Positions 13,501-28,077 are shown, counted from the first letter of the stretch. The stretch: DNA of 64,000 bases from Apricaphanius iberus (GCA_028564705.1 JAPXFQ010001943.1:620001-684000); one strand, 5' to 3'. Program-made: numbers and translations. Notes: a model not told the origin generated them from the sequence alone.

Positions 13501-16258
13501 GACTGAGAAGACTGAGCACAGACCCACTTGCCCGATATGGGTTTCTGAGCATCAGGAGCAGCATCTGGACTGGAGTTTGTGCTGGAGGTGGGACTCTGCT
13601 CTTTAGGGTGGCGACCGGTGATGAGAGCTTCCAGGTCGTTCTGGGAGACGCCATCTTCGTCTCTGTGAGCTTCTTCGTTGGTGTTTTGGATTGTCTGGAA
13701 GCAGGAACAGCATATGTTTCGAGTGACAGATTGCTTACCTCTGTTCGGAGTCTAGACTTAGTAGACAGCAAATATGTAACTGATGCATGGAAACTTACTG
13801 CGTCTAGTCTCTCTTCTTGTTTGGTTGGATTACTTTTGGGCTCTGTGGTTGCTTCAGGGGGATGTTCCACTTTTGCTGCTTGTTGTTGTCTACTTTCAGG
13901 TTTTGATTCTGAATCCCTTCATGGAAAACACATATATGTGTAAAACGTTTTCTCATAAAAGGATTGTCAAAAGGATGTGTGCTTACGTGAAATCTGATTA
14001 GATTTTACAGAAATAAAAGAGCCAACAACTTCAGTGTTTTAATGTTCTAAAATAAAGAATATTCAGATGATGAACCTTTTGGGTAACAGAAGGCTGTAGT
14101 TATCTTCATCCACGAGTCTCTTCTCGCTAATGCACACGCTTATCCATGTGCATTTCACCAGATGGACATCGGAGGGCAGACTATCCACTTTTAGCAGGCG
14201 CAGAGCCCTGTCACTGTCCATGGTATCATCAACCACAACATGAGTGACACAGCGGGACACTGAGCTCTGGAGTTGGCCTCCATTCTGCTGGATTTGTCTG
14301 CTGAAGATCTGGCATCTAGCGTTTCCTATTCCAGCAGGCAGAATGTGCACTGTGACTCCGTTAAAGAGGTTTCCTGAAGCAGAAAATGAAACAATAAGCA
14401 ACAAAAGCATGTTTATGAGATTCTCAAGGCTGGTAAGGATTGGGTTCTCTTGATAACCTGCTTCATACTCCATGCATAGCTGTACATTTTATGTAATAGC
14501 CTGAAACAAACTAGTGCACACTTTTGACATGAAGACGACGCTTTTTTGATTTTATTTGCAAACACATTTTTTAAATGTGTGAAAATCTGAAAGGTGTGGC
14601 ATGCATTTGTGTTCAATCTCCTTAATGCAACACACCCTTAAACTCACTTTTTTTTGCTGTTAAACCCAATGAGTGGCTAATAGTGCTGTGTACATGTCTG
14701 GTCATTATTTTTGGTGCTTTAGTACATTTTAGTAAAATATCCATTTTGTATCATTTAGTGGAGTGCCCTCTTCAATTCAATTCAATTCAGTTTATTTATA
14801 TAGCGCCATTTCACAACAGATGTCATCTCAAGGCACTTTACAAAAAGAGTTATTACAATACAATGTTTAGTGTAGAAATTACAGAACCACAGAAGATTGC
14901 GTCGTGGAATTCTCAGCAATCCCTCATACTGAGCAAGCATGCAGCGACAGTGGGAAGGAAAAACTCCCTTTTAACAGGAAGAAACCTCCGGCAGAACCAG
15001 GCTCTGCACAAGCGGTTATCTGCCGCGACCGTCTGTGACCGTCTCTTCTGGTTAATATTTTACACTGCAATGCACTTGAATTTGAATCAGGATTTGCTAC
15101 CGGCTTAGCCTAGGTTTCTGACGTCGGCTCGAATTTCTGACGACAGAGTCCTGCTGCTGTGGAGCATAAATAGACGTTCGGTTTCGGTCACATCTCCGCA
15201 GCGAGTTTGCAACCGATGAGTAACAAGCTCAGAACGATACAGCTCAGGGGGAGCTCGGCTGCCGCACAGAACGTTTCCGCCCTTTAGTCTATTCCCTCTG
15301 AAGGATGTGGAGAAAAATATTAAACCTCATAATTGCCCCCTTCTGAGGCGACGGAGCTTACATCGCTATTGTGTTGCATCTTTCTGGCTGTCTGTGTGCG
15401 AGTCCTGCTATAGAAACTGCAGGGGGTCATTTCAGTTCATAGCGCAGACCACGCCCAGCCCTCCCCCTCCATGTTCCATCAGGCAATAACTCATTTTGAG
15501 GCATTTTTTAAACTGAAAATGTGGGCAGATTTTAAATCTGGTAGGGGGTGAGTTACTCTTTAAGTTAATACTTTGTAGAACAAACTTTCATAACAGCTGC
15601 AGATCTGTACTTCTTATGGTCTTTTAACAATTGTTTATTTTCTTACCACATATTTGTGGACTAATGGTTGTCCTGTCAACAGATTCTGCCACCTGAACTG
15701 TGGTTTTATAAGCTCCTCCAGAGTTACCTGTGTGTCTTGGCTGTTACTCTAATGTATGCTGTCCTTGCTCAGTCAGTTTTAGGACAGCTTTGTCCTGGTA
15801 TGTTTGCATTTGTCCTAACCTTTTTTTTGATCATTCAAAGAACAGCTGTATTTATAGTGAAATTAAATGACTTACAGGTGGACCCTGTATATCAAATAGG
15901 TGTCTTATGAAGGTAGCTGGTAGTGCCAGATTTTTTTTTTAGGGGTATCCTGAAGCTAAATATAAATGTGTAGCCTACTGTGCAATTATTTAATTTGTCA
16001 TTAAAAACTGTAGTTTGTGGTTGCAACTTGAAAACTACAAAATATGGTAAAAGGGTATGAACAGTTTTATAAGGAATCGTACCAAAAATATATTTTTTAA
16101 TGCCAGTGTCTGTTTAGAGCTCACATAAACAAAAAATAACAACCTTTGACATCACGTTCTTCTGCCTTCTTCTTCAGCGGAGGCACATCCTTCGCCGGCA
16201 GCACCTTGGGCCGTTTAACTTTGGGGAAGGCCTTCATGATCCCGTGACGAGGCTCCAT
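7571..16258 (-). CDS. poll: DNA polymerase lambda (poll), 8 coding exons, 569 aa
   Basis: Family X DNA polymerase that fills short gaps in base excision repair and non-homologous end joining in the nucleus. Coding exons, in transcript order: 16258-16144, 14373-14076, 13916-13799, 13694-13350, 12067-11894, 10007-9879, 8185-8017, 7932-7571. All junctions are GT-AG and the phases agree; the sum is 1710 nt, 569 aa, against 575 in human. The start reads [13 protein letters not shown], followed by a basic stretch like a nuclear signal. Residues about 39-138 are a BRCT domain, 139-225 a Ser/Pro-rich linker, then the 8-kDa lyase and helix-hairpin-helix region ([10 protein letters not shown]307 is the likely Schiff-base lysine) and the palm with [16 protein letters not shown] (D422, D424) and [10 protein letters not shown] (D485), the three metal-binding aspartates. 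[11 protein letters not shown] and the final ERDW are also present. All key residues are intact, so the gene looks functional. The last coding exon corresponds, as I recall, to two exons in human (inference). Confidence 0.96.
8480..9020 (+). mobile_element. LINE fragment in poll intron
   Basis: The plus-strand frame around 8700-8740 reads PYADDSAV, a reverse-transcriptase catalytic box of the type seen in fish LINEs. The stretch ends in AATAAACCAACCAACCAAC near 9018, a tail of CCAA repeats. The rest is too decayed to align by eye. It lies in the intron between poll exons 8017-8185 and 9879-10007. Confidence 0.4.
9604..9622 (+). repeat. (GT)n microsatellite
   Basis: Uninterrupted GT run in a poll intron. 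Confidence 0.9.
10547..11446. mobile_element. PIF/Harbinger-like non-autonomous element in poll intron
   Basis: The left end AAGGCCCCAATTTATCA and the reverse complement of the right end AAGGCTTAATTTATCA form imperfect terminal inverted repeats, 900 bp apart. The GC-rich edge followed by TTTGCACTTG and GTGCAAA motifs resembles a common fish Harbinger family. No intact transposase and no convincing target duplication were seen. Confidence 0.55.
12185..12300 (+). repeat. LINE 3' tail (copy in Tc1 relic)
   Basis: CTCCTTGTGGGACTATTAAAGG followed by ATTCT-type repeats, inserted near the left end of the Tc1-like relic. Confidence 0.55.
13020..13165 (+). repeat. LINE 3' tail (second copy in Tc1 relic)
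   Basis: CTTCCTTGTGGGACGATAAAGG then TTCTA-type repeats, close to the right end of the same Tc1-like relic. It is the same family as 12185-12300. Confidence 0.55.
14765..15045 (-). mobile_element. L2-like LINE 3' UTR and tail
   Basis: Read on the minus strand this ends in GCGCTATATAAATAAACTG and a TGAATTGAAT-type tail (14770-14800). The block ATCCCTCATACTGAGCAAGC is shared with 54126-54145. This is the 3' end of the same LINE that keeps coding sequence at 53935-55120. It lies in the poll intron between the first coding exon and the BRCT exon. Confidence 0.65.
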
Positions 16259-16287
16259 CCTTGTTGTTGGAGCAGGGAGCCACCGAC
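16144..16287 (-). other. poll: poll first coding exon with 5' UTR
   Basis: The acceptor CTACAG precedes the exon at 16287. There are 29 nt of 5' UTR before the ATG at 16258-16256. The donor is AAAG|GTTGTT at 16144. The coding part (115 nt) ends in phase 1 and joins the BRCT exon to give DVKGNLFNG. The ATG was chosen because it opens the sequence [13 protein letters not shown], which resembles the start of vertebrate POLL. Upstream reading lies in the intron beyond the acceptor. Confidence 0.85.
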
Positions 16288-16813
16288 CTGTAGCATGGAG
16301 AAGTTTAAAACCTAGCTGTTCGAAGCTCTGCAGCTTAAACTCAGTATCTTTATATAAAAAAGCAAGGTGTACATATAATTTCACAAATAATTCATCGGAT
16401 ACTAAAAGTGTCACAAAATGCTCATAAGTTTAAACATTAACATTTCTCTGAAAGATAAAAACTTCAGGGATACAGCAGTCTGTTACTTGAAGTAGGTTAA
16501 GCATAGCTTGTGCGCTTTCATTAACTCGGTCTCCAACAGCACAATAAAAAAAATTAACAGTCAAATTTTATGTCATCAACATACAGCCTGGTATTTTAAA
16601 AAATGAACGAAATAACGTGTTTTGTTAGCCTGAAATCAGCTAACCCACAAGACATTGCTGCTTAGATCAAATACCACTAAACAGTGTTGTGCTAGCAAGC
16701 TAGCTATGGCTTAAGTTAAACACATAATAAAACGTGTGTTCAATAATATAGCTGCAATTTTGAGCCCGGGCTTCTCAACGTAAAAATCATTGTCAAAAGT
16801 AAAACCTACTTAC

Positions 16814-16885
16814 CCCTCTTGATAAAAACCTTAGCATAAACAGAGGAAGGAAAACATGCAATTTAAAAGTTTCACTTCCGGGTAA
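16814..16885 (-). other. poll: Predicted non-coding first exon of poll
   Basis: On the minus strand the sequence AAGAGGG|GTAAGTAGG gives a near-perfect donor at 16814/16813, just downstream of a CCGGAAGT ETS-type site (16873-16880). The coding exon has its own acceptor at 16288, so an upstream 5' UTR exon is required, and this is the best candidate. The 5' limit is a guess. Evidence is the donor and the geometry only. Confidence 0.55.
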
Positions 16886-17137
16886 AATAGGGCCGTTAAT
16901 TTTATACCAGAATGTATGTTAGATTTCCCCCCCATAATTTAGATGTTAAACTAGTTTTCATTGTATACAATCATTTTCTGTTTCATAAAAATATTTTAAA
17001 TTAATTTTAAAATAATTTTCCCTAAGGCGAATGTTAACCATAGACTGTAAAAAAGACTTCTTTTTTCCTTTTTTCTTGTCATGTCAACGAAGTTGCCGTG
17101 GTTACGCATTGAAACCGGAAGTGGTCTTCATGGAAAC
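16815..17137. promoter_or_regulatory. Bidirectional poll/dpcd promoter
   Basis: poll and dpcd diverge from a gap of about 320 bp. Each side carries an ETS-type core: ACTTCCGG at 16873-16880 (reads CCGGAAGT toward poll) and CCGGAAGT at 17115-17122 (toward dpcd). No TATA box stands out. Paired ETS sites are typical of housekeeping bidirectional promoters. The head-to-head arrangement of POLL and DPCD is also seen in human. Transcription start sites are inferred, not seen. Confidence 0.65.
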
Positions 17138-21296
<4,159 letters not shown>

Positions 21297-21493
21297 ATTC
21301 TGAGCGCGATGAAAAGAAAATGATAGAGGGCTGCATTTAAGGCACCGCCGCAGATCGTCATGTTCCACTTTACTTGCAGGCGTGTGTTTAAGCTTTTTGT
21401 TGTGGATCCCTTTGCTCGGATCCATAGTGCCTTGTCTGTGGTCCCGTCCTTTCAGTTTTGATGACTAATTATTGCTTCATATGTAGAGATTGT

Positions 21494-21499
21494 TAATAA
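21494..21499 (+). terminator. dpcd: dpcd polyadenylation signal
   Basis: A canonical AATAAA lies 198 nt after the dpcd stop codon and is the first one downstream. It gives a plausible 3' UTR end near 21515. A T21 homopolymer starts at 21601. Confidence 0.6.
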
Positions 21500-21600
21500 A
21501 ATAACGTAAATGCATTTGCTAACTGCGTGTTGATTTTGTCTAAATCAAATCTTCAATTTCTGGAAAATGTATTTATGGTTTTACTGGACTTTATTTGAAG

Positions 21601-21621
21601 TTTTTTTTTTTTTTTTTTTTT
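21601..21621 (+). repeat. Poly(T) tract
   Basis: 21 consecutive T bases, 300 bp after the dpcd stop. Confidence 0.9.
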
Positions 21622-23678
21622 CTTTGGGTGGTAGGAGGGTCACATAACCTACCACTCTCCTTTCACAGACGTCCTTGTAAAACACTCTGGACACACAATG
21701 CTTTATGCTTGTTCGTTCAGAGGTCACGGTTACGACGACGTCTCATTTGTGTTAAATGAATTCCCTCATGTTGTCTGCCCGCTGTTGGCCACCCTGAAAG
21801 CCATCGCAGGAGCTAGTTTTACCGTTTCCAGTTACGACGCAAGTCGGTCGAGATGCTGCGGAAAAACTGTACATAGACGCAACTTTAGCAATAAATTCAA
21901 ATGAGTTGAAATGCATTTTTACTTGCTCTCATTTAATAAAATGAATATGCATTGAAAGTTTTCATCTTTGTCTCTCCAAAAATACAATGAAATAAAAGGA
22001 CAATTTTTTATTTATTTTTTACTGCATATTAATGAAATAGAACCAGTCCAGCTAAAGATACTTAAACCATGGCTGTAAAAAAGCTGTAGTGCTGCTTAAA
22101 TGGAACAATGGCACTTAAATATAGATCGTTTCAACCTTGTGATTCCTTGCATTTTTCACTGCTTGTCCAAACCCAGAAAGCAAGTGCAAAAAGCAGAGAC
22201 AAAACCACAGGTCCTCTCTCTCACCATTGTGCTTTGTCTTCATCCAGATGGAAGCGGATGGGACACACACAAAAAACATTTAAACCAGTCAGTCCTGTTG
22301 TGTTGGGAATTCTGTTGAGGGCCTTGATTTATTTATTTTTTCGCCCCAGACTTTAAAGGGACAAAACAGCATTTTCACCTTAAAAATAGTTCAAATGAAT
22401 GATCTGCCACACAAAATCCGTAATTAATTGGTTGCGTTTTGTGGTAACAGAATGTTGGAAAAATGTTGATATTCCTGCAGCAGGAGGCACAAGCTAACAA
22501 ATCTGACATCCAGCTCATGCTTGGTGAGAGAAGCCGCGGTCCTCTGTTCAGTCTGTACAGGGTCTTCCTCTCCCCTGTCATTTGGCCTTTGACGGTCATG
22601 CTCAACTGCTTCTGGGAAGAGGTTTTCTTTCTTCCCTGCCTTTCATTCCCAAATGCCTCTTCCCAGCCATTCCCCCGTCTTTCACTTGATGCCACATATT
22701 GCCACACTGGCCATGGTGCCCCCCCCAAACCTTCCTCCAGGACCCCTCCCCCTGTGTGACTGGCTTCTTTTTGATAACTGACCCCTCCTCGTGTTATTAT
22801 TCGAACCCACTATTGTATAACATGCCCTTTTATATGAGGTCCCACAAAGGGCCCATTTGATCAGAGGGTTACGGTGTGCGATCGTGAGAAATGCAACTAC
22901 ATGGTGGTAACCTTTGTTTGAGCCAAAATGGTGGGCTGACCTCATCGCTTTTAACGCATAGCTCGGGCCTTTCAGGCCCAAGTCTCACTTGCTGAGCACA
23001 TTGAATTCGGTAGCCTGTCACAGATATTGCCCCTCAGTTATCTTGGTTTTCAGCTTGAAGAAGACAAGAAAAAAAAGAAAAAAACTACATTTTTTTTCCT
23101 TCTTTATGGGGAGGGTCGGTATGCTAGCTTCTAGTCTCAAAACAACCACAAGAGAGCACACAAGCAGCTTACAAAACTCTTTAGTGGTTTTAATATACAC
23201 TCTACAATAAATATATCCATCATTTGATGCAATTTACATTTTTACAGTAAAAATATATCCATATATGTAGAAAAACAAATCAGGTTACATAATTCTCTGT
23301 GAGAGCACGTCGACTGAGTCTGAGAGATGCTGTAACCACAGATAGCTGCCACGTCTAGCTTCACTTTAAACATTCTTTAATGCTGAGCTGGCTAACTTCT
23401 AACTCTTGATGAGATTATTTTTGAGCTCTCCAGAATGTAAAATGCCCTGATTCAATAACCAAACACAGGAAAACAAACAAACAAAAACAACTTGTTACAG
23501 TCTGTAAATAACTAGGCGGATTAGATAGTTTACATAAAATCCAGCAAGAATTACATAAGAAGTCCAGAAATGAGGAAATTATGTTTAAAAAAAAAAAGGT
23601 GTGTGGGCACTTGAGTTCAAACTCTGCTTTCTCCTGAAGTGGTTCATCCGTGTGGTTCCTCCTCAGCGGTTTCAGTAC
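21622..23678. other. Spacer between dpcd and fgf8 (convergent 3' ends)
   Basis: No open frame here resembles FBXW4 or any other gene. The right part should include the fgf8 3' UTR (minus strand). The stretch 22380-22990 has no recognised repeat signature and carries a TAATTAATTG homeodomain-type site (22421-22430) and a CCTTTGTTT TCF/SOX-type site (about 22911-22919). It is a candidate regulatory element. Confidence 0.5.
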
Positions 23679-26600
23679 TCAGCGTCCCCCGGAGCGCTGC
23701 TGATGGGAATGTTTAGTCCGCCTGCTGAAAGGCTGCACGGGGACGGGCAGAGGGAGGACATCAAACGGCCTCCTGTCGCTCAGCAAGTGGCCCCTTGGTA
23801 GTCGCTTCATGAAGTGGGCTTCCCTCTGGTGCTGCTTGCTCTTGGAGGCCTTCCTTGGGCGGCCCTTGCGCGTGAAGGCCATGTACCAGCCCTCGTACTT
23901 GGCGTTCTGCAGCGCCGTGTAGTTGTTTTCCAGGACGATCTCGGTGAAGATGCAGTCCTTGCCCCGTCCTTTTCGCTAGGGAGGAAACAGAGGAGAGGTC
24001 GAGCTGTTTAAGGAGACTTGGACATCATCGTTTTCTTCCGCTCTCGTTGGTGGATCATTTTTATCTGAAGTTTAAATGTGTCTCTTGCTATATAAAACAA
24101 GTCACAGGAAAAGAAAGGCATTCAATAATTCCAGCCCACCTTGCCAATCAGCTTCCCTCTCTTGTTCATGCATATGTAGTATCCAGTCTTCACCCCTTTG
24201 ATCCGAACGCGACTTCCAAAGGAATCTGTCTCCACTTCCAGTTTAGCTGCACATAAAAAAAAAAAGGTAACAAGATGACTAGATGAACCTGACACAAAAG
24301 AAGCACATCGTTAAATGGTGCTGCTCGGCCTGAGTTGTTAAAACAGAATGAATTTACTCCATCTCCCATGATGCAGCAGCCACCTTTAACAAGAGGGCAT
24401 CAAGCCCTTCCAAAATAGCATCAAATGACAGTGATTTCACATGGCCTGGCTTATCCTGAGTGCCTGTCGAACACTGTGCTTTGTGGGGAAGCTCAGACGG
24501 GATAAAGGACAGTGAGAATACTGAGGTCAGAGGGACAGAACAACAGGCAAGGCGCAGCGGTCGGATTCTGTGCTGGTTTAGGAGAGCGACTCCCACTCGA
24601 GGGGTGCAGCTGAAACGAGCACGGCTGACCTCTCTCTGAGAGCGTGAGGAGATTTGAAAAGTGCACACAGGAGAGGAATGAAGAGAAGGACGTTAACTTC
24701 AACCAGTGGTTATAAACTGAGTCATACGCCGAGTTGCGAAGCAATGAAAATTACCTATAAAGTCCAAGAGGTTAGGAATGTGCAGGTGGGAGGATGGAGG
24801 TGGGAAGATGGGTGGAAGCAGGGCCAGCCCAAGGTTTTAGGAGGCCTTACGTAGAATTAAATTAGGGGCCCCACCTGGCGTTAAAATCATACATAATATT
24901 GCATAATCCTTTGTGTTTTTGTTAAAGATGTCTTTTTTTCTCTCTCTCTCTCTGAACTATTTGGGCTGGTAGTCATGTACAGCACTTTGATATAGACTCA
25001 AAAAAGTTATGGGGGAGGGGTCACATCGAATTGGTTGTGCTCACAAGTAAATGCCAAAAATTATGATTTACACATCAAGCCTTGTTGTGTAACAAGTACA
25101 GTGTGCAGGAAATATGACCTTAGTTCACACACAACCTTAAAAACTGCTCAGTTATATTAATAGTGTTGAATTTTGAATCGAACAACAAAAAACATTTCCC
25201 CTCGTATGATCACATGCAAGTAAGTTTTTGTACAGTCTTACAAAAAGGCTCCCCATAGGGATGCAAAGTAAATGAAAAGCATATCCTTCATAAACTATTA
25301 ATAAACAGTAATATCACATTAGGGGATTGATGGAGAGGAAGCAAATTTCACCAATGTCCTCCCAAATAGTGAAATGTCATTTAACAGTACTTTCTTGTTA
25401 CTTTTTTTCATAATCAAGAGTTCAGACTAGCAGATTAAAAACGGAAAATAAGAATATAAATGAAGAGATTAACCGAAGTAACAAAATTATAAATCAATAA
25501 CTGTTTATCAATGCAATTTCTTTTGGTGCTCGACAAGCAAAGGGATACTTTAAGCATTTAAAATAGTTTAGTATTCATGGATGAAGAAGACACGTTTTAG
25601 ACTTTGCAAAACAAAAGCCTGTTTTGTATAGTGAGAGCACAGTTAACAACTCCCTTTTATGCCTTTCTGGCTTTCTACTAATGCACTATAACATTTATAA
25701 CATAAATCTTCTGGTAATACTTAGTTAACCATTTTCAGATATGCCCTATTTATAACATATTCATAAAATGTTCTTACAAAGTAAGTAAAACATTTCTTTT
25801 GATTTGAAAAAATACAACATGTTCTCTTAAAGACGCAATTCTCAAAACATGCTCATAGCAGGTGCAAAAAAAGGAATTTAGGGGTTCCTGGATTAAGACA
25901 CTAAACTAGAAGAGAAAGCTTTCTGGTTTTCAGCACCCAGCTCATATTTGCTCGTATTTAATCATGGTGACATTTCCTAGATGCAATAAATTGACCCAAT
26001 TTACCTGACATCACCCTACAGTTTTTTTTTCCCACAAAAAACAGTGACAGTCACGATTTAATCTTTGCACTTAAACTGCTTTCTTGGCTAGGTCTATCTT
26101 GCAAAAGAGATGTGTAATCTCAGTGGGACAAATCTTGGTGAAAACATGTGAATTAATGAAAAAATTATTTAAAAAATTTAATAAAATATCTGCAGGGTGC
26201 AACTAGTGAGTATCTTTCATTTACCTCTATTCTTCAAGGCATTAAGTAGGTAAAAACATAAATGAATGTCTTTTACATCCTGGTGTTTTCATCCATCCAT
26301 CCATTTTCTATACCGCTTATCCTCAGGGGGGTTGTGCTGCTGGTGCCTATCTCCAGCGGTCAAAGGTGTGTCTCCCTGGACATGTATCTAGTCCATCGCA
26401 GGGAAACACATAGACAGACAGGTACAATAACCATGCACACACACACTCATGCCTAAGGGCAATTTGGAGAGACCAATTGACCTACCAGTCATGTTTTTTT
26501 GGGCTGTCGGAGGAAGCTAGAGTACCAGGAGGGAACCCACGCATGCATGGGGTGAACATGCAAACTCCATGCAAACAAATCCTGGGCCGGGCCAGTGCTG

Positions 26601-28077
26601 CCCACTGCGCCACCGTGCAGCCTCTGGTGTTTTCATTAATTTATAAAATACTTTTTCCTGTAAGACTTATTCATTTTTAATGAACAGACATCATTTTTTG
26701 ACGTTCACATCAATTTTTTTTGCAAATTCTAGAGTTCTTGGATGCCCCCTGCTGGCCTGGGGGCACTAAGCACCAGCTTTGTTTGCTTATTTCTCAGACT
26801 TGCTCTATGGAGCAATATATGTAAAAAAAAAACAAAAAAACAGTTGATATCAAAAATAAAACTTTAAATAAGGTTTTACCAAAGTTTATCCATAAACAAT
26901 CTAGAAATTTCATTTATTCATTTATGTAAATTGGGCACTTGTTATAGGCTGGGAGTTGAAAAAAAAACCCCAAAGTTGAACAATTTTCAGTTTTTGGAAA
27001 GATGTTTTGCCTTATGTTTTCATATAAATTGGTTCCTAACTAGTTGCATATTTAAAAAGAGATTTCGTCAAGAGAGAATATTCAGCTTTAGTTTCTTTGC
27101 CGAAAAATACCCAATTGACATCGCCGTTTAATAAATGAAGACATTTTCATTTATCAGTGCGATGCCAATGTTTTTTTAAAACTCAAATGCGTTCTCACTG
27201 GCCATTTCTGTCAGTTTCTTTATTTTTCCTACCGTGCACCGCGCCGTCGTCCCCGTTGGCGTTGACCCGCTTGTTGGCCAGGACCTGGACGTGCTTCCCA
27301 CTGGTTCGGCTGTACAGCTGATAGGTTCGGGTCAGTCTGCGGCTCATGCGGTCCGACAGTCGGCTTTGTTCGGTGACGTGCTGCTTGAAATTAGGAGGCG
27401 ACTGCACTGTGTCCTGTGGATATAAATATGTCATAAAACAGAACAATAAGAATTATTATTATTATTAGGGGCAATTTTATATCCCAATTACTCCACCGCC
27501 GCGCCGTCTTCACTGATTTATGGGTGGCCTGTTTTGGAGACGCGTTCACTCTGATAGGCTGTTTTTACCACCGATGATCTTTCACCTCTTCATGACTTCT
27601 TATTTTTTTTCCCCATGTGCTCCCTTTTTTTCACCCTCATCATTTCAACCGTCGTGCAGCCACATGTGTTTTAACAATTACCTTTTAGGCTGCAGCTTAA
27701 CATTTTTCAAGATGTTTGAATAGTTGCCAACAGCCATAGCGCTCATTATAAAATGTTCTCATTGTTACTGCAGACTGTTGCAAGGAGTTGCGCTACTTGC
27801 AGCAAAGTAATCGGCCAGGTCTCTTTTAAAATGTAATTAAATTAATACTAACTTTATGCGGCATAATTGACTTTGTTGGAACGGAAATGGGATTTACCTG
27901 TGCGTAAAAGCAAAGTGCAGCGAACTGGAGAAACCTGCGACACAAACAGCAACAGAATAATGAATTAAAATGAATGTTCTTGCACACACACACAAAAAAC
28001 CTCATATAATAGATAGATGCAATCTGATTGCAGCTCTTGACTTACAGATAACCTAACCTCGATGTTCTCAGCCTCAT
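23679..28077 (-). CDS. fgf8: Fibroblast growth factor 8 (fgf8), 5 coding exons, 217 aa
   Basis: Secreted FGF ligand that signals through FGF receptors in midbrain-hindbrain, limb/fin, heart and somite patterning. Coding exons: 28077-28046, 27934-27898, 27413-27233, 24246-24140, 23975-23679. All junctions are GT-AG; the sum is 654 nt, 217 aa (human FGF8b 215). Residues 1-22 form a signal peptide ([20 protein letters not shown]). The beta-trefoil follows, with [20 protein letters not shown], the FGF8-subfamily cysteine pair C109 and C127, an N-glycosylation sequon NYT at N137, and [16 protein letters not shown]. Unlike FGF17/18 it keeps [12 protein letters not shown], and the dpcd synteny supports fgf8. 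Oddities: RKGRGK where most FGF8s have a SNG/NG form, and a divergent tail (about residues 182-217). An in-frame ATG nine codons upstream (28104) is possible, but the chosen start matches the MRL... start of fish fgf8. Which teleost duplicate (a or b) is uncertain. Confidence 0.95.
24247..27232. other. fgf8: Large fgf8 intron 3
   Basis: Three-kb intron. It holds a TC run near 24940, a Rex3-like insertion (26293-26623), a GCAGGGCCAGCCCAAGG edge near 24818 resembling an hAT terminus, and otherwise AT-rich sequence with no recognised feature. Confidence 0.5.
26293..26623 (-). mobile_element. Rex3/RTE-like LINE 3' fragment with target duplication
   Basis: 331 bp with a (CATC)n tail at the left edge (GATG repeats on the minus strand) and the typical block ACCGCTTATCCTC ... 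CTATCTCCAGCGGTCAAAGG. It runs to the GCGCCACCGTGCAGCC end. It is flanked by a perfect 13-bp duplication CTGGTGTTTTCAT (26280-26292 and 26624-26636). It is a 5'-truncated retrotransposed copy. Confidence 0.85.
27380..27413 (-). promoter_or_regulatory. fgf8: fgf8 alternative 3' splice acceptor (a/b isoform switch)
   Basis: The third coding exon starts at 27413 after CACAG. Exactly 33 nt further in, AATTTCAAGCAG ends in AG and is followed by CAC at 27380, giving an in-frame second acceptor that would skip 11 residues (D24 to Q34). This is the same geometry as the mammalian FGF8b/FGF8a choice. The skipped segment contains PPNF with F32, the residue known from FGF8b structural work to strengthen receptor binding. 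Use of the site is inferred. Confidence 0.65.
27446..27466 (+). repeat. (ATT)n microsatellite
   Basis: Short ATT run in fgf8 intron 2, 33 bp outside exon 3. Confidence 0.8.

Noticed and set aside
13371..13943. 190-aa plus-strand open frame
   Set aside because: It lies antisense over two poll exons (13350-13694 and 13799-13916). The conserved poll splice phases and protein explain the open frame.
22463..22981. Overlapping open frames between dpcd and fgf8, checked as a possible fbxw4 remnant
   Set aside because: No WD40 (GH...WD) or F-box pattern on either strand. Better explained as non-coding.
24818..26800. A possible 2-kb hAT element filling fgf8 intron 3 (GCAGGGCCAGCCC edge at left, GGGGCACTAAGCACC near 26760)
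   Set aside because: The right terminus and a target duplication could not be found, so the span is not supported.
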